13,688 nt of DNA from an uncultured Acidimicrobiales bacterium (GTDB taxonomy: Bacteria; Actinomycetota; Acidimicrobiia; Acidimicrobiales; UBA10347). The translations under genes and the position numbers were made by a program. Under the pieces are notes generated by a model. The model did no database searches, had not been told where the DNA came from, and was given only the letters and a program-made list of their open reading frames with translations. The stretch covers positions 1 to 13,688 of the forward strand of contig CALDGN010000202.1 of assembly GCA_937942965.1 (NCBI GenBank). Direction: 5' to 3'. Positions 1 through 6,072 of this stretch are shown piece after piece (the stretch's first letter is position 1; every line of letters begins with the position of its first letter).

Positions 1-392
1 AAGGTCGAGAACTGCAGGTTGCGACTGCCACCCTCGGGGTTGAACCCGGCTGCAATCGCGATCGCCTCGACGAGGGTCGACTTGCCCGTTCCGTTGTCGC
101 CGGCGATCACCGTGACCGCTCCAAACTCAAGCCGGTCCAGCGTTCGCACGGCGGCAAGGGCGTCGACCCAGCCCATGGGATCCGCTGGCGGCGGCGCGGC
201 GTCGGCCGCTTCGTCTGGTGCTTCGTCAACGCGGTCGCGATACCAAGCGGGGAAGTCGTCGGCGTCGAAGTCTGACTCGGCGCGTGCGTCCTCGGCAGTC
301 TCTGCGGGGCTAGGTGCCGGACGCTCGTCGTTCAGCCAGTCATCGTCGGCGTCGACGCGACGGACGTCGATCAGGAAGGGAGCGGCGGCCAC
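1..392 (-). CDS. Predicted P-loop ATPase, COG3910-like (5' part, cut by left edge)
   Basis: About 130 N-terminal residues are visible; the rest lies beyond base 1. A Walker A motif, GDNGTGKST, sits at about residues 98-106 (Lys104 encoded at 81-83), followed by VEAIAIAAGFNPEGGSRN. That wording is typical of the COG3910 predicted ATPases (usually near 250 residues), which are soluble AAA/ABC-type NTPases of unknown cellular role. The start is taken as GTG at 392, which gives MAAAPFLIDVRRVD; a first strand of the form FLxxVRRV is common in the family. No Shine-Dalgarno site is seen, but GACACT lies exactly 12 bases upstream. An Asp/Glu/Ala/Pro-rich segment of about 60 residues (roughly residues 13-72) separates this strand from the P-loop region; it is unusual and probably disordered. 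ATG at 176 is an alternative start that would remove the acidic segment. Divergent from the phosphotransferase gene. The family call rests on remembered motifs, and the Walker B part is not visible. Confidence 0.82.
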   Translation of the reverse strand, partial: MAAAPFLIDVRRVDADDDWLNDERPAPSPAETAEDARAESDFDADDFPAWYRDRVDEAPDEAADAAPPPADPMGWVDALAAVRTLDRLEFGAVTVIAGDNGTGKSTLVEAIAIAAGFNPEGGSRNLQFST

Positions 393-398
393 CGGTGC

Positions 399-404
399 AG
401 TGTC
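399..404 (-). promoter_or_regulatory. Possible -10 element of leaderless ATPase transcript
   Basis: On the minus strand GACACT is followed by six bases and then the GTG start at 392. This matches the spacing of the better TANNNT elements at 416, 2774 and 10165, but the first T is replaced by G. It is a weak match, supported mainly by its identical position relative to the start. No -35 element is recognisable. Confidence 0.35.
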
Positions 405-415
405 GCACCGGTCGC

Positions 416-421
416 TACCGT
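416..421 (+). promoter_or_regulatory. -10 element, leaderless phosphotransferase transcript
   Basis: TACCGT fits TANNNT. It is followed by six bases (TTGACC) and then the ATG at 428, so transcription would begin at or next to the A of the start codon. There is no Shine-Dalgarno sequence. The site lies in the 35-bp gap shared with the divergent ATPase gene. Confidence 0.55.
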
Positions 422-427
422 TTGACC

Positions 428-1180
428 ATGGCCGCGCCTGAGCTTCCCGAACTGCCGGAGCTTCGCACATGGCCTGGGCTCCGCTTGCTGGCTCGCATCG
501 AGGAGGGCAACCGCAACGACGTCTGGCAAGGCGAGCTCGACGGGGCGCGCGTCGCCGTTCGCCGGTCACGCCGCTCCCAGGCGTCACTGGCATGGGAGCT
601 TGATTTGATCGAAGCACTTGCCGGTCACGGGTTCACCGTGGCGACGGTGCTGCCTGCAGCCGACGGCCGCCGCCATGTCGACGGGCTGGTCGTGCAACGT
701 TGGCTCGACGGCGCAGCTCCCGAAACGCTGGCTGACTGGGCCGCGGTCGCGGCGACGCTCCAGCGGTTGCACCGGACTCCAATCGAGATCGGGCAACGGC
801 CCGGGTGTCTCTCGGTCATCAAGCTCGACCTTCAGAGCCGAAGCGTCGACGCCGACATGGCTGCGATCCCTGAGGACATCGCCCGTGAGCTCTTGGACGT
901 GTTCGCGTCGGTGAGCGATGCGCCCCGGTCAATCATTCACGGTGATGCGGGCGCGTCGAACCTCCGCATGTGCATCGATGGAACGGTCGGGTTGCTTGAC
1001 TTCGACGAGAGCCGGATCGACGTGTGCTGGCACGACCTGTCCGAGCTCGGCGTCCAGGTTCTCGACGACGACACCCATCGCCGCGCCCAACGTCTGAGCA
1101 ATGCATGGGAAGCAGCGAATGCGTGGATTCCCGAGCCGGACTACGCCGTGGAACGGCTCGCTGCACTCCGCGCCACTTGA
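428..1180 (+). CDS. Phosphotransferase, APH/choline-kinase fold
   Basis: A 250-residue protein with the C-terminal kinase signature of the APH (aminoglycoside phosphotransferase) family: the Brenner motif HGDAGASN (His171, Asp173, Asn178) followed by LLDFDES (Asp191/Asp193, metal binding). An N-terminal lobe with EEGNRNDVWQGE (about 25-36) looks like the nucleotide-binding loop. It is a soluble kinase-like enzyme that would move the ATP gamma-phosphate to a small molecule. The substrate cannot be told from sequence, and there is no reason to call it a resistance gene. ATG 428 is chosen because it follows a leaderless-type promoter; the frame stays open upstream to 314, but that part overlaps the divergent ATPase gene and is Arg-rich shadow sequence. 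The N-terminus has a short PELPELPEL repeat. At 250 residues it is slightly short for the family. The YjbR-like gene begins 31 bases downstream, probably on the same transcript. Confidence 0.85.
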   Translation: MAAPELPELPELRTWPGLRLLARIEEGNRNDVWQGELDGARVAVRRSRRSQASLAWELDLIEALAGHGFTVATVLPAADGRRHVDGLVVQRWLDGAAPETLADWAAVAATLQRLHRTPIEIGQRPGCLSVIKLDLQSRSVDADMAAIPEDIARELLDVFASVSDAPRSIIHGDAGASNLRMCIDGTVGLLDFDESRIDVCWHDLSELGVQVLDDDTHRRAQRLSNAWEAANAWIPEPDYAVERLAALRAT

Positions 1181-1211
1181 ACTCGCCGAACCGGTGCGCC
1201 ACCATCGATCC

Positions 1212-1580
1212 ATGGTGACCTACGACGATGTTGTTGCGATGACGGCCGACTGGCCGGGTGTCACGGCAGACAAGTGGTACGGCACGCCCGGCCTCAAAGT
1301 CGGCGGCAAAGGCTTCGCTCGCATGTGGGGCGAGCGCGAGTACCGGCGTGATGGCGTCGACGACACCGAGGTGCTCGTGGTGATCGGCGACGTCGATGAG
1401 AAGCCGGCGCTGCTTGCGTCAGCCGGCGGCGTGCTGTTCTCGACACCGCACTACGAAGGCCACGGTGGCCTGCTCGTGCGCATGGCCGACGTCGACCCGG
1501 ACGACCTGGTCGGCTACCTCGAGGACAGCTACCGCCTCAAGGCATCGGCCAAGTTGCTCACAGCGTTCGACGACAGTTGA
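1212..1580 (+). CDS. MmcQ/YjbR family protein
   Basis: A 122-residue soluble protein. It begins with MVTYDDVVAMTADWPGV, contains WYGTPGLKVGGKGFARMW (about 22-39) and ends with YRLKASAKLLTAFDDS. This pattern (a G(T/H)P-type turn, a K-rich small alpha/beta domain and a C-terminal helical segment) is that of the MmcQ/YjbR DNA-binding-like family (CyaY-like fold). Its members are abundant in actinobacteria and have no established biochemical role; DNA binding has been suggested from structure. ATG 1212 is used; GTG 1215 is an alternative, and the more upstream ATG at 1101 lies inside the phosphotransferase gene. No Shine-Dalgarno site and no TANNNT at the usual spacing are seen, so it is probably read from the upstream gene's transcript. 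The next gene begins 23 bases after its stop. Confidence 0.8.
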   Translation: MVTYDDVVAMTADWPGVTADKWYGTPGLKVGGKGFARMWGEREYRRDGVDDTEVLVVIGDVDEKPALLASAGGVLFSTPHYEGHGGLLVRMADVDPDDLVGYLEDSYRLKASAKLLTAFDDS

Positions 1581-1591
1581 GCACCCTCTGC

Positions 1592-1597
1592 TAAACC
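1592..1597 (+). promoter_or_regulatory. Possible -10 element of leaderless NMO-family gene
   Basis: TAAACC lies 12 bases before ATG 1604, the same spacing as the other leaderless-type elements here. The final T of TANNNT is replaced by C, so it is a weaker match. Preceding bases TGC could act as an extended -10. There is no Shine-Dalgarno site. Read-through from the YjbR-like gene is equally possible. Confidence 0.4.
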
Positions 1598-1603
1598 AGC
1601 GCG

Positions 1604-2680
1604 ATGGGTTCACTCACGAACGACCTCGCCCGCTCTTACGGCATCGACTATCCGATCTTCGGCTTCGCGCACGACATCGCCACGGTCGCCGCAATCACGA
1701 ACGCTGGCGGGCTCGGGGTCTACGGGGCCACCCGCCGCTTCCCCCACGAGATCGACGAGGAGCTGGCCGAGATTCGCCGACTGGTCGGTGACAAGCCATT
1801 CGGCGTGGACCTGGTGTTGCCCGACGGCATGCCCGAGCACAACAGCCGCGAGGCGATCGAGGCGCACATCCCCGACGAGCACCGCTCGTTCGTCGAAGGA
1901 ATCGTCGAGAAGTACGCCGTTCCCGAACCCAGCGGTCCCGGCATGCGCACCCGCTTCATCCGATCCAAGGAGATCGAAGAAGAGCAGCTCGAAGCGGTCA
2001 TGGCGAGCGACGTCAATCTCTTTGCTTGCGGGATCGGTGCACCTCGTCCCGCAGTCGAGCGGGCGAAGGAGCTGGGCAAGACGACCGCCGCGCTGATCGG
2101 CAGCCCCCGTCACGTGCGCCGGGCGCTCCAAAGCGGCGTGGACATGATCGTGGCCCAAGGCGCCGAAGCCGGCGCGCACACGGGCACGGTTGGCACGTTC
2201 ACGCTCGTGCCGCAGATCGTCGACGCGTGCGGCGACATTCCGGTGCTGGCCGCCGGCGGGGTCGCGACCGGTCGCCATGTGGCCGCCGCCCTCGCACTGG
2301 GCGCCCAAGGCGTGTGGGCCGGAACCATCTGGCTGACGACCGAGGAACACACGGCGCACATGGCGCCCGCCCTTGTCGACAAGCTGCTCGCTGCTGGCTC
2401 GGCCGACACCGTGATCACGCGCAGCAACTCGGGCAAGACCTTCCGCCAGATCCGCACGGCATGGTCCGACGAGTGGGCCGCCGAAGGCGCCCCGGCCCCG
2501 CTCAAGATGCCGTACCAAGACGTATTGGTTGGCGACCTGCTCGGCGCCATCAGCGAACACGAAGTCGAGCCGCTGCTGCACTCCGGCGCCGGTCAAGGCA
2601 TCGGCTACGCCACCGAGGTCCAGCCCGTTGCCGCGGTCATGGACACCTTGGTCGCCGACGCGCTTGCCGCACAGGTGTAG
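1604..2680 (+). CDS. Nitronate monooxygenase-family FMN-dependent TIM-barrel oxidoreductase
   Basis: A 358-residue soluble flavoprotein of the nitronate monooxygenase (2-nitropropane dioxygenase-like) family. The N-terminus has the usual YPIFGF and ITNAGGLGVYG (31-41). The FMN and active-site segment reads IVAQGAEAGAHTG (182-194), with His192 at the place of the family's catalytic His. The FMN-phosphate loop follows as PVLAAGGVATG (213-223), with ALGAQGVWAGT (231-241) after it. Length is normal. Nitronate oxidation to carbonyl plus nitrite is the reference reaction, but many actinobacterial members are NAD(P)H-dependent flavin oxidoreductases or reductases acting on CoA-linked ring fragments (IpdC of cholesterol breakdown is one), so the substrate is open. 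It lies 105 bases upstream of the NicX-like operon, which has its own promoter-like element. Start ATG 1604 is 12 bases after TAAACC. Confidence 0.88.
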   Translation: MGSLTNDLARSYGIDYPIFGFAHDIATVAAITNAGGLGVYGATRRFPHEIDEELAEIRRLVGDKPFGVDLVLPDGMPEHNSREAIEAHIPDEHRSFVEGIVEKYAVPEPSGPGMRTRFIRSKEIEEEQLEAVMASDVNLFACGIGAPRPAVERAKELGKTTAALIGSPRHVRRALQSGVDMIVAQGAEAGAHTGTVGTFTLVPQIVDACGDIPVLAAGGVATGRHVAAALALGAQGVWAGTIWLTTEEHTAHMAPALVDKLLAAGSADTVITRSNSGKTFRQIRTAWSDEWAAEGAPAPLKMPYQDVLVGDLLGAISEHEVEPLLHSGAGQGIGYATEVQPVAAVMDTLVADALAAQV

Positions 2681-2773
2681 CGCCGCAGCATCTAACACCG
2701 CCGAGCGATCCGACACGGCTGCAACGTTTTGGCTGCGACCCCAGGTGTTGCGGCTCGGGCAGAGTTGGGGAAG

Positions 2774-2779
2774 TAGTTT
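2774..2779 (+). promoter_or_regulatory. -10 element, leaderless start of NicX-like operon
   Basis: TAGTTT fits TANNNT and is followed by six bases (CTTCCC), then ATG 2786. This is the same geometry as 416-421 and 10165-10170. The 105-bp gap upstream (2681-2785) holds no gene, no clear terminator hairpin and no convincing -35. It is the most likely promoter of the three-gene operon to 6053. Confidence 0.55.
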
Positions 2780-2785
2780 CTTCCC

Positions 2786-3832
2786 ATGCTGGTCGAACGA
2801 ATTGAAGCCAAGTGGATCGACGCCTTTGTAGAGGTCTTCGAGCTGTGCGGCGTGGAACCGGGCGATGTGTGCGCTGTGCTCAGCGAGACCCAGAGCCGCG
2901 ACATCAATGTCCAGCTCAGCGAACTCGCACTCCAGCGGCTCGGTGCCGAGACCTTCCGCATCTCGCTGCCGACCCGCAAGCAGACCGCACCCGTTGCGAT
3001 CCGTTCCACCGGCGCGAGTGACGCAATCGCCGGGATCGAACCGGTCATCTCGGCGTTGTCGCAGGTCACCCTGATCGCCGACTGCACCGTCGAGGGCCTG
3101 CTCCACGCACCCGAGCTTCCGAAGATCCTGGGCGGGGGTGCACGAGCGCTCATGGTCAGCAACGAGCACCCCGAGATCCTTGAACGCCTGACACCTGACC
3201 CGGCGCTCGAAGCCAAGGTCAAGGCCGGAACCAAGATGCTGCGCAACGCATCGCAGATGCGCGTGACCTCGGCCGCAGGCACCGACCTGACCATCGATGT
3301 CGAGAACGCGCCAGCGGGTTCGAGCTGGGGCTACACAAGCCGGCCAGGCACCATCGCTCACTGGCCAGGCGGGCTCTGCCTGTGCTTCCCGCCCGAAGGC
3401 TCCGTCAACGGCACGCTCGTGCTCGATGTCGGCGACGTGAATTTGACATTCAAGCGCTATGTCGACTCCCCCATCACTTGCACCATCGAGAACGACTACA
3501 TCGTCGACATCGCCGGTGATGGCGTCGACACTCGACTCATGAAGAGCTACTTCGAGGCTTGGGGCGACCGCGAGGCCTACGCCGTCTCGCACGTCGGCTG
3601 GGGCATGAACACTGCCGCCCGCTGGGACTCCATGGTCATGTACGACAAGACCCAAACGAACGGCACCGAGCTGCGGGCCTTTGGTGGCAACTTCTTGTAC
3701 TCGACCGGTGCGAACGAGGTCGCTGGTCGCCACACGCTCGGCCACTTCGATCTACCGATGGCCGGCTGCACCGTCGAACTCGACGGCACCGCCGTGGTCG
3801 TCAACGGCGAACTCCAGGGCGACCTCGCTTGA
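2786..3832 (+). CDS. 2,5-dihydroxypyridine 5,6-dioxygenase-like protein (NicX family, aminopeptidase M29-related fold)
   Basis: A 348-residue protein of normal NicX length. The C-terminal half carries the family's landmarks: AHWPGG (191-196), GTLVLDVGD (209-217), SHVGWGMN (268-275), RAFGGNFLYSTGAN (297-310) and GHFDLPM (319-325). His269, His320 and Asp322 match in order and spacing the Fe(II) ligands reported for Pseudomonas NicX (His265, His318, Asp320). NicX opens 2,5-dihydroxypyridine to N-formylmaleamate in aerobic nicotinate degradation and acts in the cytoplasm without cofactors other than iron and oxygen. The fold is shared with M29 aminopeptidases, so automated tools may call it a leucyl aminopeptidase. 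First gene of an operon: its stop overlaps the hydrolase start. The true substrate is uncertain because the rest of the nic pathway is not in view. The ligand match is from memory, not an alignment. Confidence 0.8.
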   Translation: MLVERIEAKWIDAFVEVFELCGVEPGDVCAVLSETQSRDINVQLSELALQRLGAETFRISLPTRKQTAPVAIRSTGASDAIAGIEPVISALSQVTLIADCTVEGLLHAPELPKILGGGARALMVSNEHPEILERLTPDPALEAKVKAGTKMLRNASQMRVTSAAGTDLTIDVENAPAGSSWGYTSRPGTIAHWPGGLCLCFPPEGSVNGTLVLDVGDVNLTFKRYVDSPITCTIENDYIVDIAGDGVDTRLMKSYFEAWGDREAYAVSHVGWGMNTAARWDSMVMYDKTQTNGTELRAFGGNFLYSTGANEVAGRHTLGHFDLPMAGCTVELDGTAVVVNGELQGDLA

Positions 3833-4617
3833 ACACCAAAATCGCCGTCGGCATTGAGCACGCGGCAACCGGAAGCGCAGATGACCCGGCCGTGCTGTTC
3901 ATGCACGGGCTCGGCGGCGACTGGTCAAACTGGACGCCCCAGCTTGACCGCTTCGGCATCGACTACCGCTGCCTGTCCTGGACCATGCCCGGCTACGGCG
4001 AATCGACGCCGCTCGACCCTATGCACTGGTCGGCGCTCGCCGATGCTGCCGTTGCACTGCTTGACCACTACGAGATCAAACGAGCGACCCTGGTCGGGTT
4101 GTCGATGGGCGGCATGGTTGCTCAACAGTTCGCCGTTGACCATCCCAATCGCCTTGATGGCATGGTGCTGGTTGCGACGTCGCCGAGCTTTGGCCGCCCC
4201 GGGCACAGCGACTTCGCCGAGAAGTACCTGGCCTCGCGGTACGAACCTCTCGACGCAGGGAAGACGCCGGCCGACCTTGCGCCGGGCGTCGTCGAGATGC
4301 TGACGGGGCCCGATCCGCATCCGGATGCGCCGCCGAACTGCATCGCCTCGATGTCACGTATCACGAGCGACGCCTATCGACGGGCGCTCGAGTGCCTGGT
4401 GACGTGGGCCTTCGATGACGAGCTCCACCGGATCGCCACGCCGACCTTGTGCATCGCTGGCTCCGATGACGCAACCGCCCCCGTCGCCAGCATGCAGCGC
4501 CTGACCGATGGCATCGACGGAGCGGAGCTCGCCGTGATCGAGGCGTGCGGGCACCTCGTCAACCTCGAGCGACCTGACGAGTTCAACTCGCTTGTGGCGG
4601 ACTTTCTGCAGCGATGA
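3829..4617 (+). CDS. Alpha/beta hydrolase (possible NicD-like acylamide/lactone hydrolase)
   Basis: A 262-residue alpha/beta-hydrolase. The oxyanion-hole motif HGLGGDWSNW is at 26-35 and the nucleophile elbow GLSMGG at 90-95 (Ser92). The acid loop GSDDATAP is at 211-218 (Asp214 by GxxD...P spacing), and the catalytic His is in CGHLVNLERP (His242). All triad residues are present and there is no signal peptide, so it is cytoplasmic. It resembles 3-oxoadipate enol-lactonase/meta-cleavage product hydrolases. By position beside a NicX-like enzyme it could act on the ring-cleavage product, as NicD does on N-formylmaleamate, but this is inference. No ATG fits: the start is TTG 3829 inside the TTGA overlap with the upstream stop, and the next in-frame ATG (3901) would cut off the first beta strand. 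The stop overlaps the ligase start (ATGA). Confidence 0.85.
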   Translation: MNTKIAVGIEHAATGSADDPAVLFMHGLGGDWSNWTPQLDRFGIDYRCLSWTMPGYGESTPLDPMHWSALADAAVALLDHYEIKRATLVGLSMGGMVAQQFAVDHPNRLDGMVLVATSPSFGRPGHSDFAEKYLASRYEPLDAGKTPADLAPGVVEMLTGPDPHPDAPPNCIASMSRITSDAYRRALECLVTWAFDDELHRIATPTLCIAGSDDATAPVASMQRLTDGIDGAELAVIEACGHLVNLERPDEFNSLVADFLQR

Positions 4618-6053
4618 TGCACGAGCGCTTTGACGCCCAGGCGGCGTCGTCCCCCGACGCGATCGCGATCTGGTTCGAGGACGAGCCGATCAGCTACGCA
4701 GCGCTGCGCGAGTGGTCGCAGCAGCTCGCAGGCTGGCTGCGCGACACCTGCGAGGTCACCGCTGGCGACCGTGTCGCTTGGCTCGGCGGCAACGACCCGT
4801 GCATGCTGGCCCTGCTGTTCGCCTGTTCCCGCACCGGCACGGTGCTGGTGCCGTTGAACTCCCGTCTCACGGCTGCCGAGCACGCGCACCAGCTGCAGCA
4901 CTGCGGCGCTGTGGTTGGCGTCGCGCAGACGTCGTTCCTGGGCCATCTGCAAGGTGCCGCTCCGGCCGGCTGTCAGGTCGTCGCAGCTCCCGATCACGCC
5001 TCGCTTGCGGCGCTGCCGATTGGTTCGGAAAACGGCGCTGTTGATGACCAAGCACCGCTGCTGCTCGTCTACACCTCGGGCACGACCGGCTCACCAAAGG
5101 GTGCGGTGCACACGTCACGCTCGCTCGCCCTCACCATCGACAACGGCATCGAGAGCCAGGGACTGAACGGCGACGACATCAGCCTGATCTTGCTGCCGCT
5201 CTTTCACGTCGGCGGGCTGAACATCCAGACCCTGCCGATCTTGTGCATCGGCGGGACCGTGGTCTTGCACGCTGCGTTTGACCCGGGCCGATTCCTCAGC
5301 GATGTCGAGCGGTATGGCGTCACCACTTCGCTGCTGGTGCCGGCGACGATCCGCGCCGTGATCGACCATCCGGCGTGGCCCACCGCGGATATGTCCTCGA
5401 TTCGTGGCATCCAGACCGGCTCGTCGGTCGTGCCGCCGAGTCTGCTGCGGGCCCTCAACGAACGAGACATGCCGGCCGGGCAGGTCTACGGCTCGACCGA
5501 GACCGGTCCTACGTGCGTGGTGCTCCCGTGGGAAGAGGCCGAGCATGTCGGCGCCGCTGGTAGCGCTGCCCCGCACAGCGAGATCCGCATCGTCGACAAC
5601 GAACTCCAGATCAAGGGCGAGCACCTGTTCACCCACTACTGGGACAACCCCGCGGCGACAGCCGATGCATTCGACGGCGAGTGGTATCGCACGGGCGACC
5701 TCGCGCACTTCGATGAGCACGGCTACGTACGGATCGACGGCCGCGTCGACGACAAGATCATCAGCGGTGGCGAGAACATCGATCCGGTTGAGATCGAAGA
5801 AGCCCTGCTCGACGCTCCGGGCGTCGGCGATATCGCCATCGTTGCTGGGCCAGACGACACGTGGGGTCAGGTGCCCGTCGCGTTCGTCGTTGCTTCTGGT
5901 CATCCCACGCTCGACGAGCTACGTAGCCACGGCGAGGCGACCCTGGCTCGGTTCAAGCTTCCTGCGGCATTGCACCTGGTCGACGAGCTGCCTCGAACCG
6001 CGCTCGGCAAGGTCAAGAAGTTCGATCTGCGGGCTCGACTCGTCACCGACTGA
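4614..6053 (+). CDS. AMP-forming acyl-CoA synthetase (class I adenylate-forming ligase)
   Basis: A 479-residue ANL-superfamily enzyme with every core motif: P-loop YTSGTTGSPKG (153-163), YGSTET (292-297), YRTGD (358-362, Asp362 for ribose), the hinge GRVDDKIISGGENI (376-389) and the C-terminal catalytic Lys466 in TALGKVKKF. It would activate a carboxylic acid to acyl-AMP and then acyl-CoA in the cytoplasm. It is short for a fatty-acyl ligase and closest in style to MenE/aromatic or short-acid ligases, so the acid is not a confident call. ATG 4614 overlaps the hydrolase TGA by four bases; a second ATG follows at once (4617). Last gene of the dioxygenase-hydrolase-ligase operon, so its substrate is probably the acid released by the hydrolase. 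It converges with the SWIM gene, with 12 bases between the stops. Confidence 0.9.
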   Translation: MMHERFDAQAASSPDAIAIWFEDEPISYAALREWSQQLAGWLRDTCEVTAGDRVAWLGGNDPCMLALLFACSRTGTVLVPLNSRLTAAEHAHQLQHCGAVVGVAQTSFLGHLQGAAPAGCQVVAAPDHASLAALPIGSENGAVDDQAPLLLVYTSGTTGSPKGAVHTSRSLALTIDNGIESQGLNGDDISLILLPLFHVGGLNIQTLPILCIGGTVVLHAAFDPGRFLSDVERYGVTTSLLVPATIRAVIDHPAWPTADMSSIRGIQTGSSVVPPSLLRALNERDMPAGQVYGSTETGPTCVVLPWEEAEHVGAAGSAAPHSEIRIVDNELQIKGEHLFTHYWDNPAATADAFDGEWYRTGDLAHFDEHGYVRIDGRVDDKIISGGENIDPVEIEEALLDAPGVGDIAIVAGPDDTWGQVPVAFVVASGHPTLDELRSHGEATLARFKLPAALHLVDELPRTALGKVKKFDLRARLVTD

Positions 6054-6072
6054 GCCGGGAGCGAATCAGTCG
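6047..6072. repeat. 7-bp inverted repeat spanning two convergent stop codons
   Basis: CGACTGA (6047-6053) and TCAGTCG (6066-6072) are perfect inverted copies around a 12-base loop. Each arm includes the stop of one of the two converging genes. There is no T-tract, so a terminator role is weak. The symmetry arises partly because both reading frames end in an Asp codon plus TGA. Confidence 0.5.

Noticed and set aside
19..441. Plus-strand frame at the left edge
   Set aside because: Shadow of the minus-strand ATPase; its Ser/Arg-rich translation has no motif, whereas the other strand has a clear Walker A.
428..1180. Antibiotic-resistance gene (aminoglycoside phosphotransferase)
   Set aside because: Only the general APH kinase motifs are present, and the neighbours show no mobile element or resistance context. 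The fold is common in metabolic kinases.
2681..2785. Gap before the NicX-like operon examined for a riboswitch, terminator or small gene
   Set aside because: Apart from the -10-like TAGTTT, I see no stable hairpin with a T-tract and no open frame with a start signal.
1610..3745. Minus-strand open frame of 711 codons opposite the NMO-family and NicX-like genes
   Set aside because: The two plus-strand genes are in the same frame and GC-rich, which keeps the antisense frame open. The translation shows no recognisable domain, while both plus-strand proteins carry full family motifs.
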